Counted from the stretch's first letter, positions 46,815 to 58,651 are shown. The stretch is 64,000 nucleotides of DNA from Clarkia xantiana subsp. parviflora (GCA_036873135.1 JAPTYO010000010.1:26343772-26407771); one strand, 5' to 3'. Numbers and translations are program-made. The notes: a model not told the origin generated them from the sequence alone.

Positions 46815-47821
46815 ATATTTGCTACTTTGTTCTATTGCCACTTTGTTCTAGTTGAAGTTCTATGATGGCTGAGAAATCGAGTCGAAATAAACTCGAGTTT
46901 ATTTTAACCGAACCCTATATAGTATGTTATAAACTAAGAGTTGAACTCTGCGGTGCGTGTTTTGCGGCATTCTCCTTATCCAACAAACAACTTGGGAGCA
47001 TACATAGAAGTATGTATGCAACTGCAACATAATAAATTAGCAGAAATAGTTGATTATATCATAACACTAAACATCTTTTATTGTTTAAACCAAATTTAAT
47101 TCATGTCTTGTCAAGGTTTAATAATTTGTTGTTAGTTTTAAAAAAAGATGATGTGCAATAACGTCAATTATAACCCAGAAACCTCTTCCAATGAGTTTTT
47201 CCTCGTATAATGTTATTTTCCTAGAATCTACTTGCTTCATGATAGCACATCCCTTATACAACACAACTGCACATCACCGCATGACACTAATTATATATGT
47301 TGCACAACTAGATGACTCTTCCTTACCAGTCTGTTCTCTAGTAATCTCTTCACTTTTCTCAGCAGATGTGTTCTTCATGACATCTTGAATTTTAGGCATG
47401 GTCCTGCTTGAGTGAATCAACAAACAGGGCAGGTTTGAATATATTAAACAGTTTTGCTCATCAAATCTGATGAACCTAACCAGCTGCATGTTCATGGTTA
47501 ACATACCATAATGATAATTTATTCAATCAAGATGTATAGATTATTGTCACTTGCAAGATTTTCAACAACTGTATAGAAAGCAAATGAAGTATCAACTAAG
47601 ATCCACGAAATCATGTTAACTCAAGAACCTCGATTATTGTAAGTCATAAATTTTCAACCATAAACAGAGACACTACATATAATTAAAACAATTTCATCTA
47701 AACTAACATGAAAAATTGGAAGACAGTTTTGTTATTGTTCTTTCTAACAAGCATCTATCTATCTTTCTCGACTTAATAATATGAAAAACTTGGACGCACG
47801 AAGATTGATGAATGAATCATT
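46815..47821. other. Intergenic, possible minus-strand exon fragment
   Basis: At about 47405-47322 the minus strand reads MPKIQDVMKNTSAEKSEEIT with an AG before it and a donor-like ACTG-GTAAGG after it. It may be a gene fragment, but no neighbouring exon was found and the family is unknown. Confidence 0.2.
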
Positions 47822-48423
47822 TGTTGGATTACGGGGACGTAATATTAGGAAACATTAAATTCAAGTACGTGCTAGTAATCACAATTACGCAGCGGGAGAA
47901 TTCGCACATACCTTTAGTCGATTCATTTTGCCCAATATGTTGTGGAGGGAGTTCACGATCCACCATTCGAAACCTCGTGCAAGTTCTTAGAAAGAAGTCC
48001 CACGAAATACAGCTCCACAACAAATCCTCTGATCAGTTCTTCGTCGGGGACAGATCCTCAGATTGATTTCTCGAAAGCAATTTGGCACACCCTTGGTGAT
48101 GAACAAGGTCCGGCCAAATATTGTACTAAGGAGTGAGGGAAATTCACTCCAATTTACTCTTAAGGAGAGTTATGAATTGTATTGTGAAAATCCAAATACA
48201 CCTCTATATATAGGAGGAATGGAGTGGACTTCATTCTATGTGGTACTAATATTCGGCCGGCCACCTCCATGTATAAGGGAGGCCCAATTTTGGGCCTCTC
48301 ATGTTATTAGGGAATTGGGTCAGGCCCAATTACCCTAATGTGACATTTACCCAATTGAACTAGGTAACATATACATATACTAACGGGCTACCATTTACGG
48401 CGCCCGTACACCTTATGCAACCA
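47822..48423 (-). repeat. Copia-family LTR (distal 3' LTR of the tandem pair)
   Basis: A 602-bp relative of the 29609 LTR in reverse, from TGTTGGATTACGGGGACG to ...CCTTATGCAACCA. Polypurine-type GGCGAGTGGGAGC (minus strand) abuts it at 48424-48436, so it is a 3' LTR. It is more diverged from the other two copies, so probably older. Confidence 0.75.
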
Positions 48424-49136
48424 GCTCCCACTCGCCGGAATGGGAGGGAGCCAGTTAATGTATCGTTGTCCGAATCGCATCAACATTTCAGTCTTTCGAT
48501 CTTGCCCCTGCTTCCGAACAGTTCATACGAGGTTTGCCGTGCGACCGGTGGATACGACGGGCATCGTGCTACTCATCTGTTAGGAGTGTTGTAGCGCCCG
48601 CGGAACGTTGATTCCCTGTCGTCAATCAACCTGTTAATAAAACATTAATCGTATCGCGTTGTATCCTTGGTCAACAGTAATTATCCAATTGCCCAGTTTT
48701 CCACATAGGAATACTTCTCCAGGGTATCCGTACAAGTATTCACAACCTTCAACTAATATCCCGTTGGTGGCCACCTAGTGAATAAAAGAGTTGGTGAATT
48801 ACAGGTAATCTTGACCATACCTATCCCTCATACCCTTATTCAAACTCAATCAGTTTCCAAAGACGTGGTCACTTGGCCTTATTTTTAGCACTACGCTCGT
48901 ACGCCGGGAAGCGAACATTGAGCCTGACCTTAGGTATGAGTTCCGAGTCCATGAGGATACTTTGGGCGCCTCTTCAAAAGGTACCTGGGATCAATCACAC
49001 GCTCGAGGTGAACAAGTTTGCGCCCATCAGAATCACAAGGATCCTAGCTAGCACAACCGAGCATGACCCCATGGTCGAACATGGCACAGTATGAAGCACG
49101 CGTCGATAGCATACCTGAACAAGTCAGGGGTGGGAT
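48424..49136 (-). mobile_element. 3' untranslated internal part of a Copia element
   Basis: Homologous to 49737-50760 (shared CATACGAGGTTTGCCGTGCG, GGCATCGTGCTACTCATCTG, AGTTTCCAAAGACGTGGTCA), which lies between pol and the 3' LTR in the neighbouring copy. It stops abruptly at the next LTR without a primer-binding site. Confidence 0.65.
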
Positions 49137-49736
49137 TGTTAGATTACGGGGAGTAATCACTACGGAAACACTAAAACATGGTACGTGCATGTAATCGAAA
49201 TTACGCAGCGGAAGAGTTACACATACCTCAATAGTTATCGTAGTCCAAGATCCTTTGAACGAGGGAGTTCTCGATCCTCCGGTCGGGACCCGTAGAGGTT
49301 CTTGTTAGAGAAGCCCAACGTGGTGCAGCTCCATAGCAAAGCCTCAGATCAATTCTTGACACGGGGACAGGTCTTCGGAGAGTTGCTCGAAAGCAATTTG
49401 GCACACCCTTGGTGTAAAGCTTGGTGCGGCCGAACAAGTAAGGTGTGAGAGGAGAGTTTTCTCTCTAAAACACTCTTGTGAGGGAATTGTGATTTTCCCT
49501 AAATATTCACTAACACCTCTTATTTACAGGAGGAGTAAAGTGGACAAAAGTCCACTTTACCCCACCTTAATAGTTTCGCTGGCCTATGTATTTGGGGAGG
49601 CCCAATTTTGGGTCTCCCATGTCAATTGGGATTTGGGTCTGGCCCAATTACCTAATGTGACATTTACCCAAGTTCATTAGGTAAATTATACATATTATGG
49701 GCTACCAATTACGACGCCCATCACCATATGCTTACA
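49137..49736 (-). repeat. Copia-family LTR (second copy)
   Basis: A 600-bp LTR reading TGTTAGATTACGGGGAGT ... CATATGCTTACA, close to the inverse of 29609-30209. On its right are polypurine and internal sequence of the same family. On its left is the interior of the other copy, suggesting nested insertion (possible target site GGGAT at 49132-49136). Confidence 0.8.
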
Positions 49737-50363
49737 GCTCCCACTCGCCGGAATGTGAGGGTGCCTGTTAATGTATTGTTGTCCAAATCCCCATCAACAT
49801 TTCTCCCATTTGATCTGCTCCGTGCTTCCGAATTGTTCATACGAGGTTTGCCGTGCGACCGGCGGATACGACGGGCATCGTGCTACTCATCTGTTAGGAG
49901 TGTTGTAGCGCCCGTGGAACGTTGATTCCCTTTTCTCCAATCAACCTGTTATAAACAACATTTATATATATTGTACCGCGCTGTATCCTAGGTCAACTAA
50001 TAATTCTCCATTTGCCTAGTTTCCACATAGGAACACTTCTCCATCACCATATGCTTACAGCTCCCACTCGCCAGAATGTAAGGGTGCCTGTTAATGTATT
50101 GTTGTCCAAATCCCCATCAACATTTCTCCCATTTGATCTGCTCCGTGCTTCCGAATTGTTCATACGAGGTTTGCCGTGCGACCGGCGGATACGACGGGCA
50201 TCGTGCTACTCATCTGTTAGGAGTGTTGTAGCGCCCGTGGAACGTTGATTCCCTTTTCTCCAATCAACCTGTTATAAACAACATTTATATATATTGTACC
50301 GCGATGTATCCTAGGTCAACTAATAATTCTCCATTTGCCTAGTTTCCACATAGGAACACTTCT
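49718..50363. repeat. 323-bp tandem duplication at the LTR/internal junction
   Basis: Units 49718-50040 and 50041-50363 both start CCATCACCATATGCTTACAG and end ACACATAGGAACACTTCT-like sequence. They include the last ~19 bp of the LTR, the polypurine tract and about 300 bp of internal DNA. They differ at few positions. Confidence 0.85.
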
Positions 50364-51183
50364 CCAAGGCATTCGTACAAGTATTCACAACCTTCAACTA
50401 ATATCCGGTTGGTGGCCACCTAGTGAATACAAGAGTCGGTGAATTACAGGTGAACTTGACCATCCCCATCGCTCATACCCTTAGTCAAACTCAACTGGTT
50501 TCCAAAGACGTGGTCATTGGGCCTTTTTGTTCAGCACTACGCTCGTACGCCAGGAAGCGAGCATTGAGCCTAACCTTAGGTATGAGTTCTGAGTCAATGA
50601 GGATACTTTGGGTGCCTCTTCATAAGGCTCCCGTGATCAATCACACGCTCGAGGTGAAGAAGTTTGCACCTGCCAGAATCACGAGGATTCTTTTCCTAGC
50701 ACAACCGAGCTGTGACCCCGTGGTCGTACATGACACGCATAGTATGAAGCACGCGTTGATAGCATACCTAAACCTTTTGGGTCAACAGGAATGGGATATG
50801 TCAACATGCTATTACAGATTTTCATCTGGCCCAGTGGATTTATGACGAACGGAGTTCATCACGGGGACGAAGATCATGTCGAGTTACTTCGACAATAGAT
50901 AATCGTTCTGCGTAATCAGGTTTATCCCCCTGATTCTTAGCCAGCCTTACATAGTAGAGGCCTCCCTCCACCGCAAGACGACCGTACCTGTGTGACTAGG
51001 TAAGGCCCACATTCGACATTGTTTGGCAGAGAATTGCGTCCTCCAACGACTCAGTTTATAGACCGTAAATTTGATGTAATCAAAACATTATGACGATGAT
51101 TGATCATAAACTCAGTTGCAATTCTTTTGCTTACAAAATGTAACTTTCTAATATCAAAATGTTATCACGGATACATGCCATTT

Positions 51184-51435
51184 CTAAACCCTAGGCAATC
51201 CAAGCAATTTTACATGCTTTTCGAATATATCCCTGCGCAGTGGTTTAGTTAATGGGTCCGCGATCATATTATCAGTGGACAAGTATTCCATAGTGATTAT
51301 ATTGTCTTCTACCATCGATTTAGTATATAAATATTTCACATCAATGTGTTTGGTCCGACTATGGTATTTCGGATTCTTAACTGCCGCAATAGCTGCCTGA
51401 CTGTCGGAGAACACCTTTACAGGTTTGGTCCGAGC
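51184..51435 (-). pseudogene. Copia pol fragment: RNase H C-terminus
   Basis: The minus-strand frame ending at 51184 reads VKVFSDSQAAIAAVKNPKYH, then SRTKHIDVKYLYTKSMV and DNMIADPLTKPLRRDIFEKH. This is the C-terminal RNase H block of Copia polyproteins (D-x-x-A-I, HSRTKHID, ADPLTK). Upstream of about 51435 the frame is unrelated, so integrase, reverse transcriptase and the rest of RNase H are deleted. It belongs to the minus-strand Copia copy whose 3' LTR is at 49137. Confidence 0.88.
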
Positions 51436-52139
51436 AGCGTAAGATGCCATTGGAGGGATTGTCCAAGGAAACGAAGTAGGGCGGGCGGTCAAGCAACTGA
51501 CAAGAGGAAATCAATCGACGGGCGGTGATCGTGTAGTAGGTGAACGAAATCAACAGTTTAGCGGCAGTGGGGGCAGGGTGCTTGCGACAGTGCGTGGGGA
51601 GGGCAGCAGCAGTTACAGGGTACTTTTCGGCTTCAGTATTCAAAGTTTAGAAATGACAGTGCGGTGGTTTGTTGGGATGGCCGCCGGCCCAACCAGATTT
51701 GGTTATAAATGTCGGTATTCCTAGCTGGTCCGATTTGAAAATGGTACCCTTTTAGGAGTGAGCACACTTCATATGTTCATTATTGGTAAAGAGATAAGTA
51801 AATAAAATATCAATATATTTCGGATTTTAGATCACATACCACACTCTTCCTATCACAGATCTTGGCTTACTGTAGTGATCTTGACACATGTACTTGGTGT
51901 AATTTATTTCTTAATTTTTTCTTTCTAAAAACTTATTGGGATTGGTAAACCCGAAAAAGAAACTATTATATTTAAATAATACATGTTAAGATCACAACGA
52001 TGAGACACGGTGTGATTAAGAAAGGGTGGGGCATGTGATCTGCATCTCTAAATAAACCGAGTTTAAGGGAGCATTTGGATGGACATAATTTGAGATCACT
52101 TGAAATGTGAGATTTTAAGTAATGTGAGCTAAGTAATGT
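51436..52139. other. Intergenic, repeat-derived
   Basis: No gene. The phrase AAATGGTACCCTTTTAGGAGTG near 51738 is a variant of sequence at 10886 and 36693, pointing to a dispersed repeat. Confidence 0.35.
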
Positions 52140-53150
52140 AATGTTAGAGTGCACTGTTTGGTTGTGCTGTAATATGAAGTGTAATATTATATATTAAAGT
52201 GTTTAGTATCCTTTATAATGTGCATTGTAATGTGAATTTATTATTATTATTATATTAATGTATATGAGAGTATATCAGTATACTATATCTTAATATGATA
52301 AGATTTAAACAACTATTTATTTTAAAAACAACTAACTTACTTTTTAAATTGTATATTTTGTATTTAATACGTATAATCTATTCATAAACTACAAAATCAA
52401 ATGTTATAATATTAAAACTAAATTCACATAACTATTAGAATTCTATTAATTGAAACATTTTATATATTTTTATAATATAATTTTCAAAAAAAATACGACG
52501 AAATAGGTTTTACTCATTTTGTACGAAATTCATGTGCATTATTCTTTACTATAATAATGAGTCACGAAGTAGATAAAAAATAAAATTTAATAATAATAAT
52601 AGAATAAACTATAAATATAATACGAAGTATTTATCTATTTAATGAATAATAACAAAATAATAAACACTTTGTAATCTTGGATTTAATCTCACTTTACATT
52701 CGTTTTTTAATGTAATATCACATTACATCCGTTTTTTTATGTAATTTCACATTACAGTGAATGAAGTTTTAACGTAATCTTATATTATAATGAATTTCAA
52801 ATTACAATGCACGTTACATTGTTTGGTTTGCCAACCAACGTAATGTTGTTGTAATGTGAGACTAAACACACTCTCAATGTAATGTGAAGTCTATTGTAAT
52901 ATGAGATTACGTATAAACGCCATTCACTTTAATATGATATTACATCCAAAAGAGAATTTAATGTGAGTTTACATCCAATATTACAAAATGTTTATTATTT
53001 TATTATTATGTATTAAATAGATAAAATAATTTACATGATATTTATAGTATACTCTCATATGTAATAATATAATAATAATAAATTCATATTACAATGCACA
53101 TAACAAAATAACAAAATATACTGAAGAAATAAACATTCTAATCAAACATT
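52140..53150. mobile_element. Decayed inverted-repeat element
   Basis: Left sequence ATAATGTGCATTGTAATGTG (near 52215) is inverted as CATATTACAATGCACATAAC near 53085. ATGAGAGTATAT at 52264 is inverted near 53050. CTATAAATATAATACGAAGT at 52610 is inverted near 53040-52990. The left arm holds about 300 bp absent from the right arm. TGTTTGGTTG-type phrases near the outer ends are common in plant MITEs. Borders and class are uncertain. Confidence 0.45.
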
Positions 53151-53262
53151 GCTTTATTTAGTTTCTATTTCAAATAATCTCAGCTAATTTCAAACTAACA
53201 AAAAGAAAAGCAACAACTAGAATGAGAGAGTTGGAGGAGTTCATGAACGCCCTTTAATTTAA

Positions 53263-53794
53263 GGGTTAATAACTAAAAAACTGTCCAAAGTTTATCCTAT
53301 GTTAAAATTAGGTGTCTGAAGTTTGAAATGTTAAAATGGACTGTCCCAAGTTTCATTTTTGTTGAAATTTGGTGTCTTTGTGCGTCTTTTCATCTTCATT
53401 CCATCATTTTTATCAACCCACCAACCCACTCATAATCCATCACTCTTTACTTTTCACAAAATCGTCAAATTTCACTTAAAAATTGAACATTAAAAAAAAG
53501 TTTCTAGAAGAGTGGTGTAAAGCCATTTTCCAAGGACAATAGAGCGAGATTTACTTGCCCGGATGTGACCAACTTTTTAGGTGATGGTCCCGGCAAGATG
53601 ACGAGAAGGGAGTGTGTATGAAAGCTCGAATTTGACAGACGGTTTTGTCGGAATTGACTTCTCTAAAGTAATCACACCGAGACACCAAATTTCAACAAAA
53701 ATGAAACTTGGGACAGTCCATTTTAACATTTCAAACTTCAGACACCTAATTTTAACATAGGGTAAACCTTGGACAGTTTTTTAGTTATTAACCC
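53263..53794. mobile_element. Non-autonomous MULE-like element with 9-bp TSD (relative of 9491)
   Basis: The 532-bp element opens GGGTTAATAACTAAAAAACTG and closes ...GTTTTTTAGTTATTAACCC. It is flanked by the perfect 9-bp repeat TTAATTTAA (53254-53262 and 53795-53803). The core is collinear with the 9491 copy (CACTCATAATCCA, GAGATTTACTTGC, GAATTGACTTCTCTAA). It sits about 230 bp upstream of the SCO1 start. Confidence 0.9.
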
Positions 53795-53842
53795 TTAATT
53801 TAATGTTCATGATAGTTGTTTTACTGAAATCCTAATTAGAAC

Positions 53843-53880
53843 GGCCCATGGAGCTGATGAAGCCCAAATAAAGAGGCCCA
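53843..53880 (+). promoter_or_regulatory. Three site II-type elements upstream of the SCO1 gene
   Basis: GGCCCA at 53843-53848, AGCCCA at 53861-53866 and GGCCCA at 53875-53880 are TGGGCC/TGGGCT on the minus strand. Clustered TGGGCY (site II) motifs bind TCP factors and are typical of plant promoters for mitochondrial and ribosomal proteins, which fits the gene at 54026. Confidence 0.6.
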
Positions 53881-54025
53881 AAATAGCTGAGGTCTTTCAA
53901 TCGACACTCGTCGTCATCGTTAAACCCCAGATCTAATTCTCTCAGCACCCAGAGGGTTTTAGCTGTCGTTGTTGTTCATCACCAAGCTCGCGCATAGTAA
54001 CTACGTAACTGTTAGCGAGTTTCCC

Positions 54026-56344
54026 ATGGCATCTCTTCTATCCAGAAACGCTAATCAGCTTCGCTTTCTCCACCGGTATTTGTCTTCTCCCGCCAGATCG
54101 ACCCCTCTGTTGACGCCGTTACCTGAAGGATTCATTTCGTCTGTTCAATCGGTCCGTGTTATCTCTGGTCTCATTTTGATCAACTTTCCGCTAAATCGGC
54201 CACTGTGTCTTCAGTTCATTGCCCGAATGATTTGATTTGGATTAGTTTGACGATCCTGGTTCTGATTATGTATCTCCTGAATCCGGATTTCAATATTTTC
54301 CTTCAGTTTTCTGCTTTCCCTGAAACTGAGAATCATGTTATATGAATTTTGAGCTGCTGGCTTGCTTTGATTACTTGCCCGACCACTTGGAGTACTTATC
54401 TGATGGAACTGTTGCTCATTGTGCATGTTTCTTCAGCTCATGCCAATGGGTTTTGGTCTTCAAAATTTTGGGATTCATCAAAGGAGTCTTTTTAGCACAA
54501 CCATGGGCAGTACTAATGATTCTGGAAACTCGGAATCGAACAAAGATTCAGGGGCTAATTCTTCTGGCGAAGAGAAGGCAGGAGAGTCTAATCAAAGCAG
54601 TGACGCTGGAAAGGCTGTGCGCGGCGGGGTAGTTCTTTTTTCTTCTTATTCCACTGCAAAAGCACACGTTTACTTCAATCAAGACACCACACATTACATC
54701 CTCTTGGATCTGCTATTTTAGTTTATACATGAGCAATATTATTCTTTTAGCAAGTTTTTGACATGGATTGTGTTATCTGTGCAGCCTGTTTCATGGATAA
54801 GCTTTCTTTTATTGGTGTTCACTGGAGCAGGATTAATTTTCTACTATGACAGGGAAAAGAAGCGCCATATTGAAGGTAGATAACTATGGTGAGTTGAGAA
54901 TGCATGTTATTTGCTTGTGTCTTGTGGAAAGTTAAAATATTGTGAAGGGCTATTTCTCTGATAATGACAAAGCTTTAGTATATTCCCAATGTTTACCCTC
55001 ATGAATTTGAATACCTATCACCTGTGTTAATATTTGTTTATCACGCAAATAATACTCAGAATCATTTCTTAGTGAATCTGCACAGACCGGACCTTATGAT
55101 GGTGTGTCACGTTGTATTCATCTTAGTAGGCATGTGCTTTTTATGCTGGTTTTTCTTCGATAATTGATGATTTTGTATAAAGTCTTCTTGATTTATCTAG
55201 CTGGGTTGTATTGGTCTCTTATATTTTCTTTCTTGGTTTTCGTTGTCATATGCTACCTCCTAGTACAGTGCTATCACGAAGTAAAGTATACCTATTAGCT
55301 ACATCTGTTTCTTTAAACACTTCTACAGATATGGACTGCTCTTATAGTCTGAATATACTAATTAATTTAAGGAATTGAATTGATCTATGCCTGCTAGAAA
55401 CATTGTGTACTCATACAAGTGTAAATTTATTATTGCTTGAGGGAGCTACCGGAGATCAACTTGCTTGCCATTTTTTTACTATCAATTTCTGATTGAACTG
55501 TCTCCAGGAATCAGTAATGCAGCATTAGCAGTAAAAGAGGGGCCTTCTGCAGGAAAAGCTGCCATCGGAGGTCCATTCAATCTCATCAATGATGAAGGAA
55601 AGCGCGTAACTGAACAGAGCTTCTTAGAAAAATGGACAATACTCTATTTTGGCTTCACCCATTGCCCAGACATATGTCCAGATGAGCTCCAGAAGCTAGC
55701 TGCTGCTATTGACAAAATAAGTGAGTTTGAATCTCAAAATTTGGTGGCTACTAGTCTTGTATTATTTGCTTGAAATTGAGTATATATACTTCTGAGTATA
55801 ATTTTTATGTTTTCCCCAATTTACATCACTGCAGAGGCAAAAGCTGGAATTGAGATTGTGCCTGTTTTCATTTCTGTGGATCCCGAGAGAGATACAGTTG
55901 AGCAAGTACACGAATATGTGAAAGGTGTTGTAATTTTCTCCATATTACATATCTAAACGTGTATGACGTAATCTTGAATGATTCATAGCTTATCCCTGTT
56001 GATGCCATCGCAGAGTTCCATCCCAACTTGATAGGATTAACTGGAACACCGGAGGAGGTGAAACAAGTAGCTCGAGCTTATCGAGTTTATTATATGAAAA
56101 CTGCAGAGGAAGACTCAGATTATCTCGTTGACCACTCCATTGTCATGTAAGTATTTTGCCTTAGTTGCTTCATGCTTATCCTGAATGATAAACGTTTTGG
56201 TTTTGGTTTTACCATTGATGAATCTTGGTTTGCAGGTACTTAATGAGTCCCAACATGGAGTTTGTGAAATTCTTTGGAAAGAACAATGACGTGGATACTC
56301 TTACAGATGGTGTGATCAAAGAGATAAAGCAGTACAAGAAATAG
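54026..56344 (+). CDS. HCC1: SCO1 homologue, mitochondrial copper chaperone for cytochrome c oxidase
   Basis: Seven exons (54026-54151, 54437-54628, 54785-54875, 55508-55720, 55835-55924, 56014-56146, 56236-56344) join in frame to 317 residues. SCO1 passes copper to the CuA centre of COX2 in the intermembrane space. Residues 1-60 are Arg/Ser/Leu-rich and acid-poor, as in a mitochondrial presequence. A Ser/Gly/Glu-rich linker follows. One membrane helix (about 109-127, [18 protein letters not shown]) anchors the thioredoxin-fold domain. The copper ligands are present: Cys189 and Cys193 in [10 protein letters not shown] and His278 in LVDHSIVM, together with SVDPERDT. This separates it from the plant HCC2 type, which lacks the cysteines. 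The start is the first ATG of the transcript-like region. Exon 1's donor (54151) is the least certain junction. Confidence 0.95.
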
Positions 56345-57191
56345 TATGGGTATCGATTTTTGAGTTTCTTCCACAGGTTTCGATTATCATTATCGAGTTT
56401 GTTTCTAGAAACTGATGGATTAATGGAGTTTTGAGATTTCAATGAGTGAGATTTCTCTTAATGAATATTTTGATGAATGAATTATAGCATTGGACTATAG
56501 TTGATGGTACGTTTTAGCTTTTTCTGTTGATGAAAAGAGTGGTTGAATGGCATATGTAATGATGAGAGTTTTTATGCATGTAAGGGCATTTAAGTATTTT
56601 AACCCCTTTATATAAGTATAATATAATACTTATTTCATCCAAATATTGTGTTAGAACGTTCTGAGAGCAATTCGAATGGGCAAAGTTATTTTGGTTGCCA
56701 TTTTGAGCGACCTCTCCTCCATATCATCAATTGTTAAAAAAAAAAAATTAGTTTGAATTGTCTTTACCTCTTACAATGGCAAAGATAATTTTTGTCTCAA
56801 TTTTGATTATTATATAATATAAATATTAGATATTATATGGAGAGATTAAAAAGCTATAACAAAATATGAATATGTACAAAATGTCCATGGACAAATTAGA
56901 GTCAAGAGAATAAAAAAGTATATGGACAATTAATGGGATGGACAATATTTGTCTTAACATCTCATCTCCACCTAAGCAAATGTCTTAGCAAATTTGCTCA
57001 TTGAAAGTGCTCTAATATAAGTTTTATTTAAATATTGTATTAGCTACACATATATAATCAATACACTTTAACTATACACCGTGTAGTCATAAACTTCTTG
57101 TTAACAACCATAATGTTTTATTCTATTTAAAAAAAAAATTCATAGATTTATCAAAAATATGTTAACAAATATTTAAAATAATTTATAAAAA
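56345..57191. other. 3' flank of SCO1, AT-rich
   Basis: No gene. The sequence at 56650-57015 has MITE-like phrases (GAGCAATTCGAATGGGCAAAG ... TTGCTCATTGAAAGTGCTCT) that may be a decayed inverted repeat. Confidence 0.35.
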
Positions 57192-58325
57192 GGTTAAGGG
57201 TTCACTTCATACCATATGTTTTTAAAAAATTCACTGTTCAAACCATATCTTTTTTTTTGTACCAATTTGGTACCGAACGTTTCCATTTTGTACTGTTTTC
57301 ATATATCCGTTAAAATTCCGTCCATTTTGGCCGTTAAAAGTCAGGTGTCGTGCACGTTATTGGCCCTAAACTTTTGATTTTGCTCAATTTAGTCCCTCTA
57401 ATATATTCCTAACTTTTAGTTTGTTCAATTTAGTCCTCAAATTTCAATATCGAACCCTTGACCCAAATTGACCTAGCCGGACCTAGCCCTAGGAATATAT
57501 TAGAGGGACTAAATTGAATAAAATCAAAAGTTTAGGGCCAATCACGTGCACGACACGTGACGTTTAACTGCCAAATGGACGGAACTTTAACGAAGATATG
57601 AAAACGGTACAAAATGGAAACGTTCGGTACCAAATTGGTAAAAAAAAAAAAAGGGTTAAGGGTCCTTTTGGTACCACATGTTTGCAAAAATTACACTGTT
57701 CATACCATTAGAATTTTTTTGTACCGAATTGGTACCATATGTTTTCAAACCTTACTGTTTTGGTACTTCCGTTACCATTCCGTCAAAAACGGTCGTTAAA
57801 TGGCATGTGCCATGAACGTGAGCAGCCCAAAACTTTAATTTTGTTACAATTTAGTCCATCTAATGCATCCTTAACTTTTATTTTGTTCAATTTAGTCCTA
57901 AAATTTCAAAACCAAACCATTTTCCCAAATTGACCTAGCCCCAATTTAACTCAATTGGGGCTAGGTCCCAATTTAACTCAATTGGGGCTAGGTCCCAATT
58001 GACCAAGCCTAGGTCAATTTGGGAAAATGGTTTGGTTTTGAAATTTTAGGACTAAATTGAACAAAATAAAAGTTAAGGATGCATTAGATGGACTAAATTG
58101 TAACAAAATTAAAAGTTTTAGGCTGCTCACGTGCATAGCACATGCCATTTAACGGCATTTTTTACGGAATGGTAACTGAAGTACCAAAACAGTAAGGTTT
58201 GGAAACATATGGTACCAATTCGGTACAAAAAAATACTAATGGTATAAATAGTGTAATTTGTGCAAACATGTGGTAGCAAAATGACCTTTAACTAAAAAAA
58301 AAAAGATATGGTATTAAATAATGGA
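57192..58325. mobile_element. MULE-like element interrupted by a second one
   Basis: The left arm starts GGTTAAGGGTTCACTTCATA (57192) and runs to GTACCAATTTGGTACCGAACG. The matching right arm CGTTCGGTACCAAATTGGT ends at 57639. Its A-rich continuation is split by the element at 57653-58293 and resumes AAAAGATATGGT at about 58302. It then decays, and no outer target duplication is visible. Confidence 0.65.
57653..58293. mobile_element. MULE-like element nested in a poly(A) of another
   Basis: The 641-bp element opens GGGTTAAGGGTCCTTTTGG and closes ...GTAGCAAAATGACCTTTAACT. The arms pair from both ends to a palindromic middle (CCAATTTAACTCAATTGGGG repeated near 57948-57990). It is flanked on both sides by at least nine A, consistent with a 9-bp duplication, though homopolymer makes the exact length unprovable. 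Confidence 0.7.
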
Positions 58326-58651
58326 CTAAACTATGGAACGGCCGCTGTTTCAAGCAGCCTAATTTCCACCAATTAGAGACCTGTATTTAATGGCAAACTT
58401 GTAAATAACCAAAAAAGTAAAAAAAATGCGGTTTAGTGGTTCTTGTCACATCATATCACATCACTTAAGTGAATTAGACCACGGTTCGAAGATTTATCCA
58501 GACCGGATGTGAAGTTTTAAGTGACGTTTGAATAAGATGAAGAAGATAAGCAGGAGAGAGGGACAGAATCTTCTTTTCCCTATTCTTAAGATTATTTTTC
58601 AATAACCGTGCCAAAAAGTAAGAGAGATAAAGACTCTTCTTTACCCATTTA

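Noticed and set aside
49728..50248. Two identical short frames (RNVRVPVNVLLSKSPSTFLP)
   Set aside because: They are the two units of the 323-bp tandem duplication in non-coding Copia DNA.
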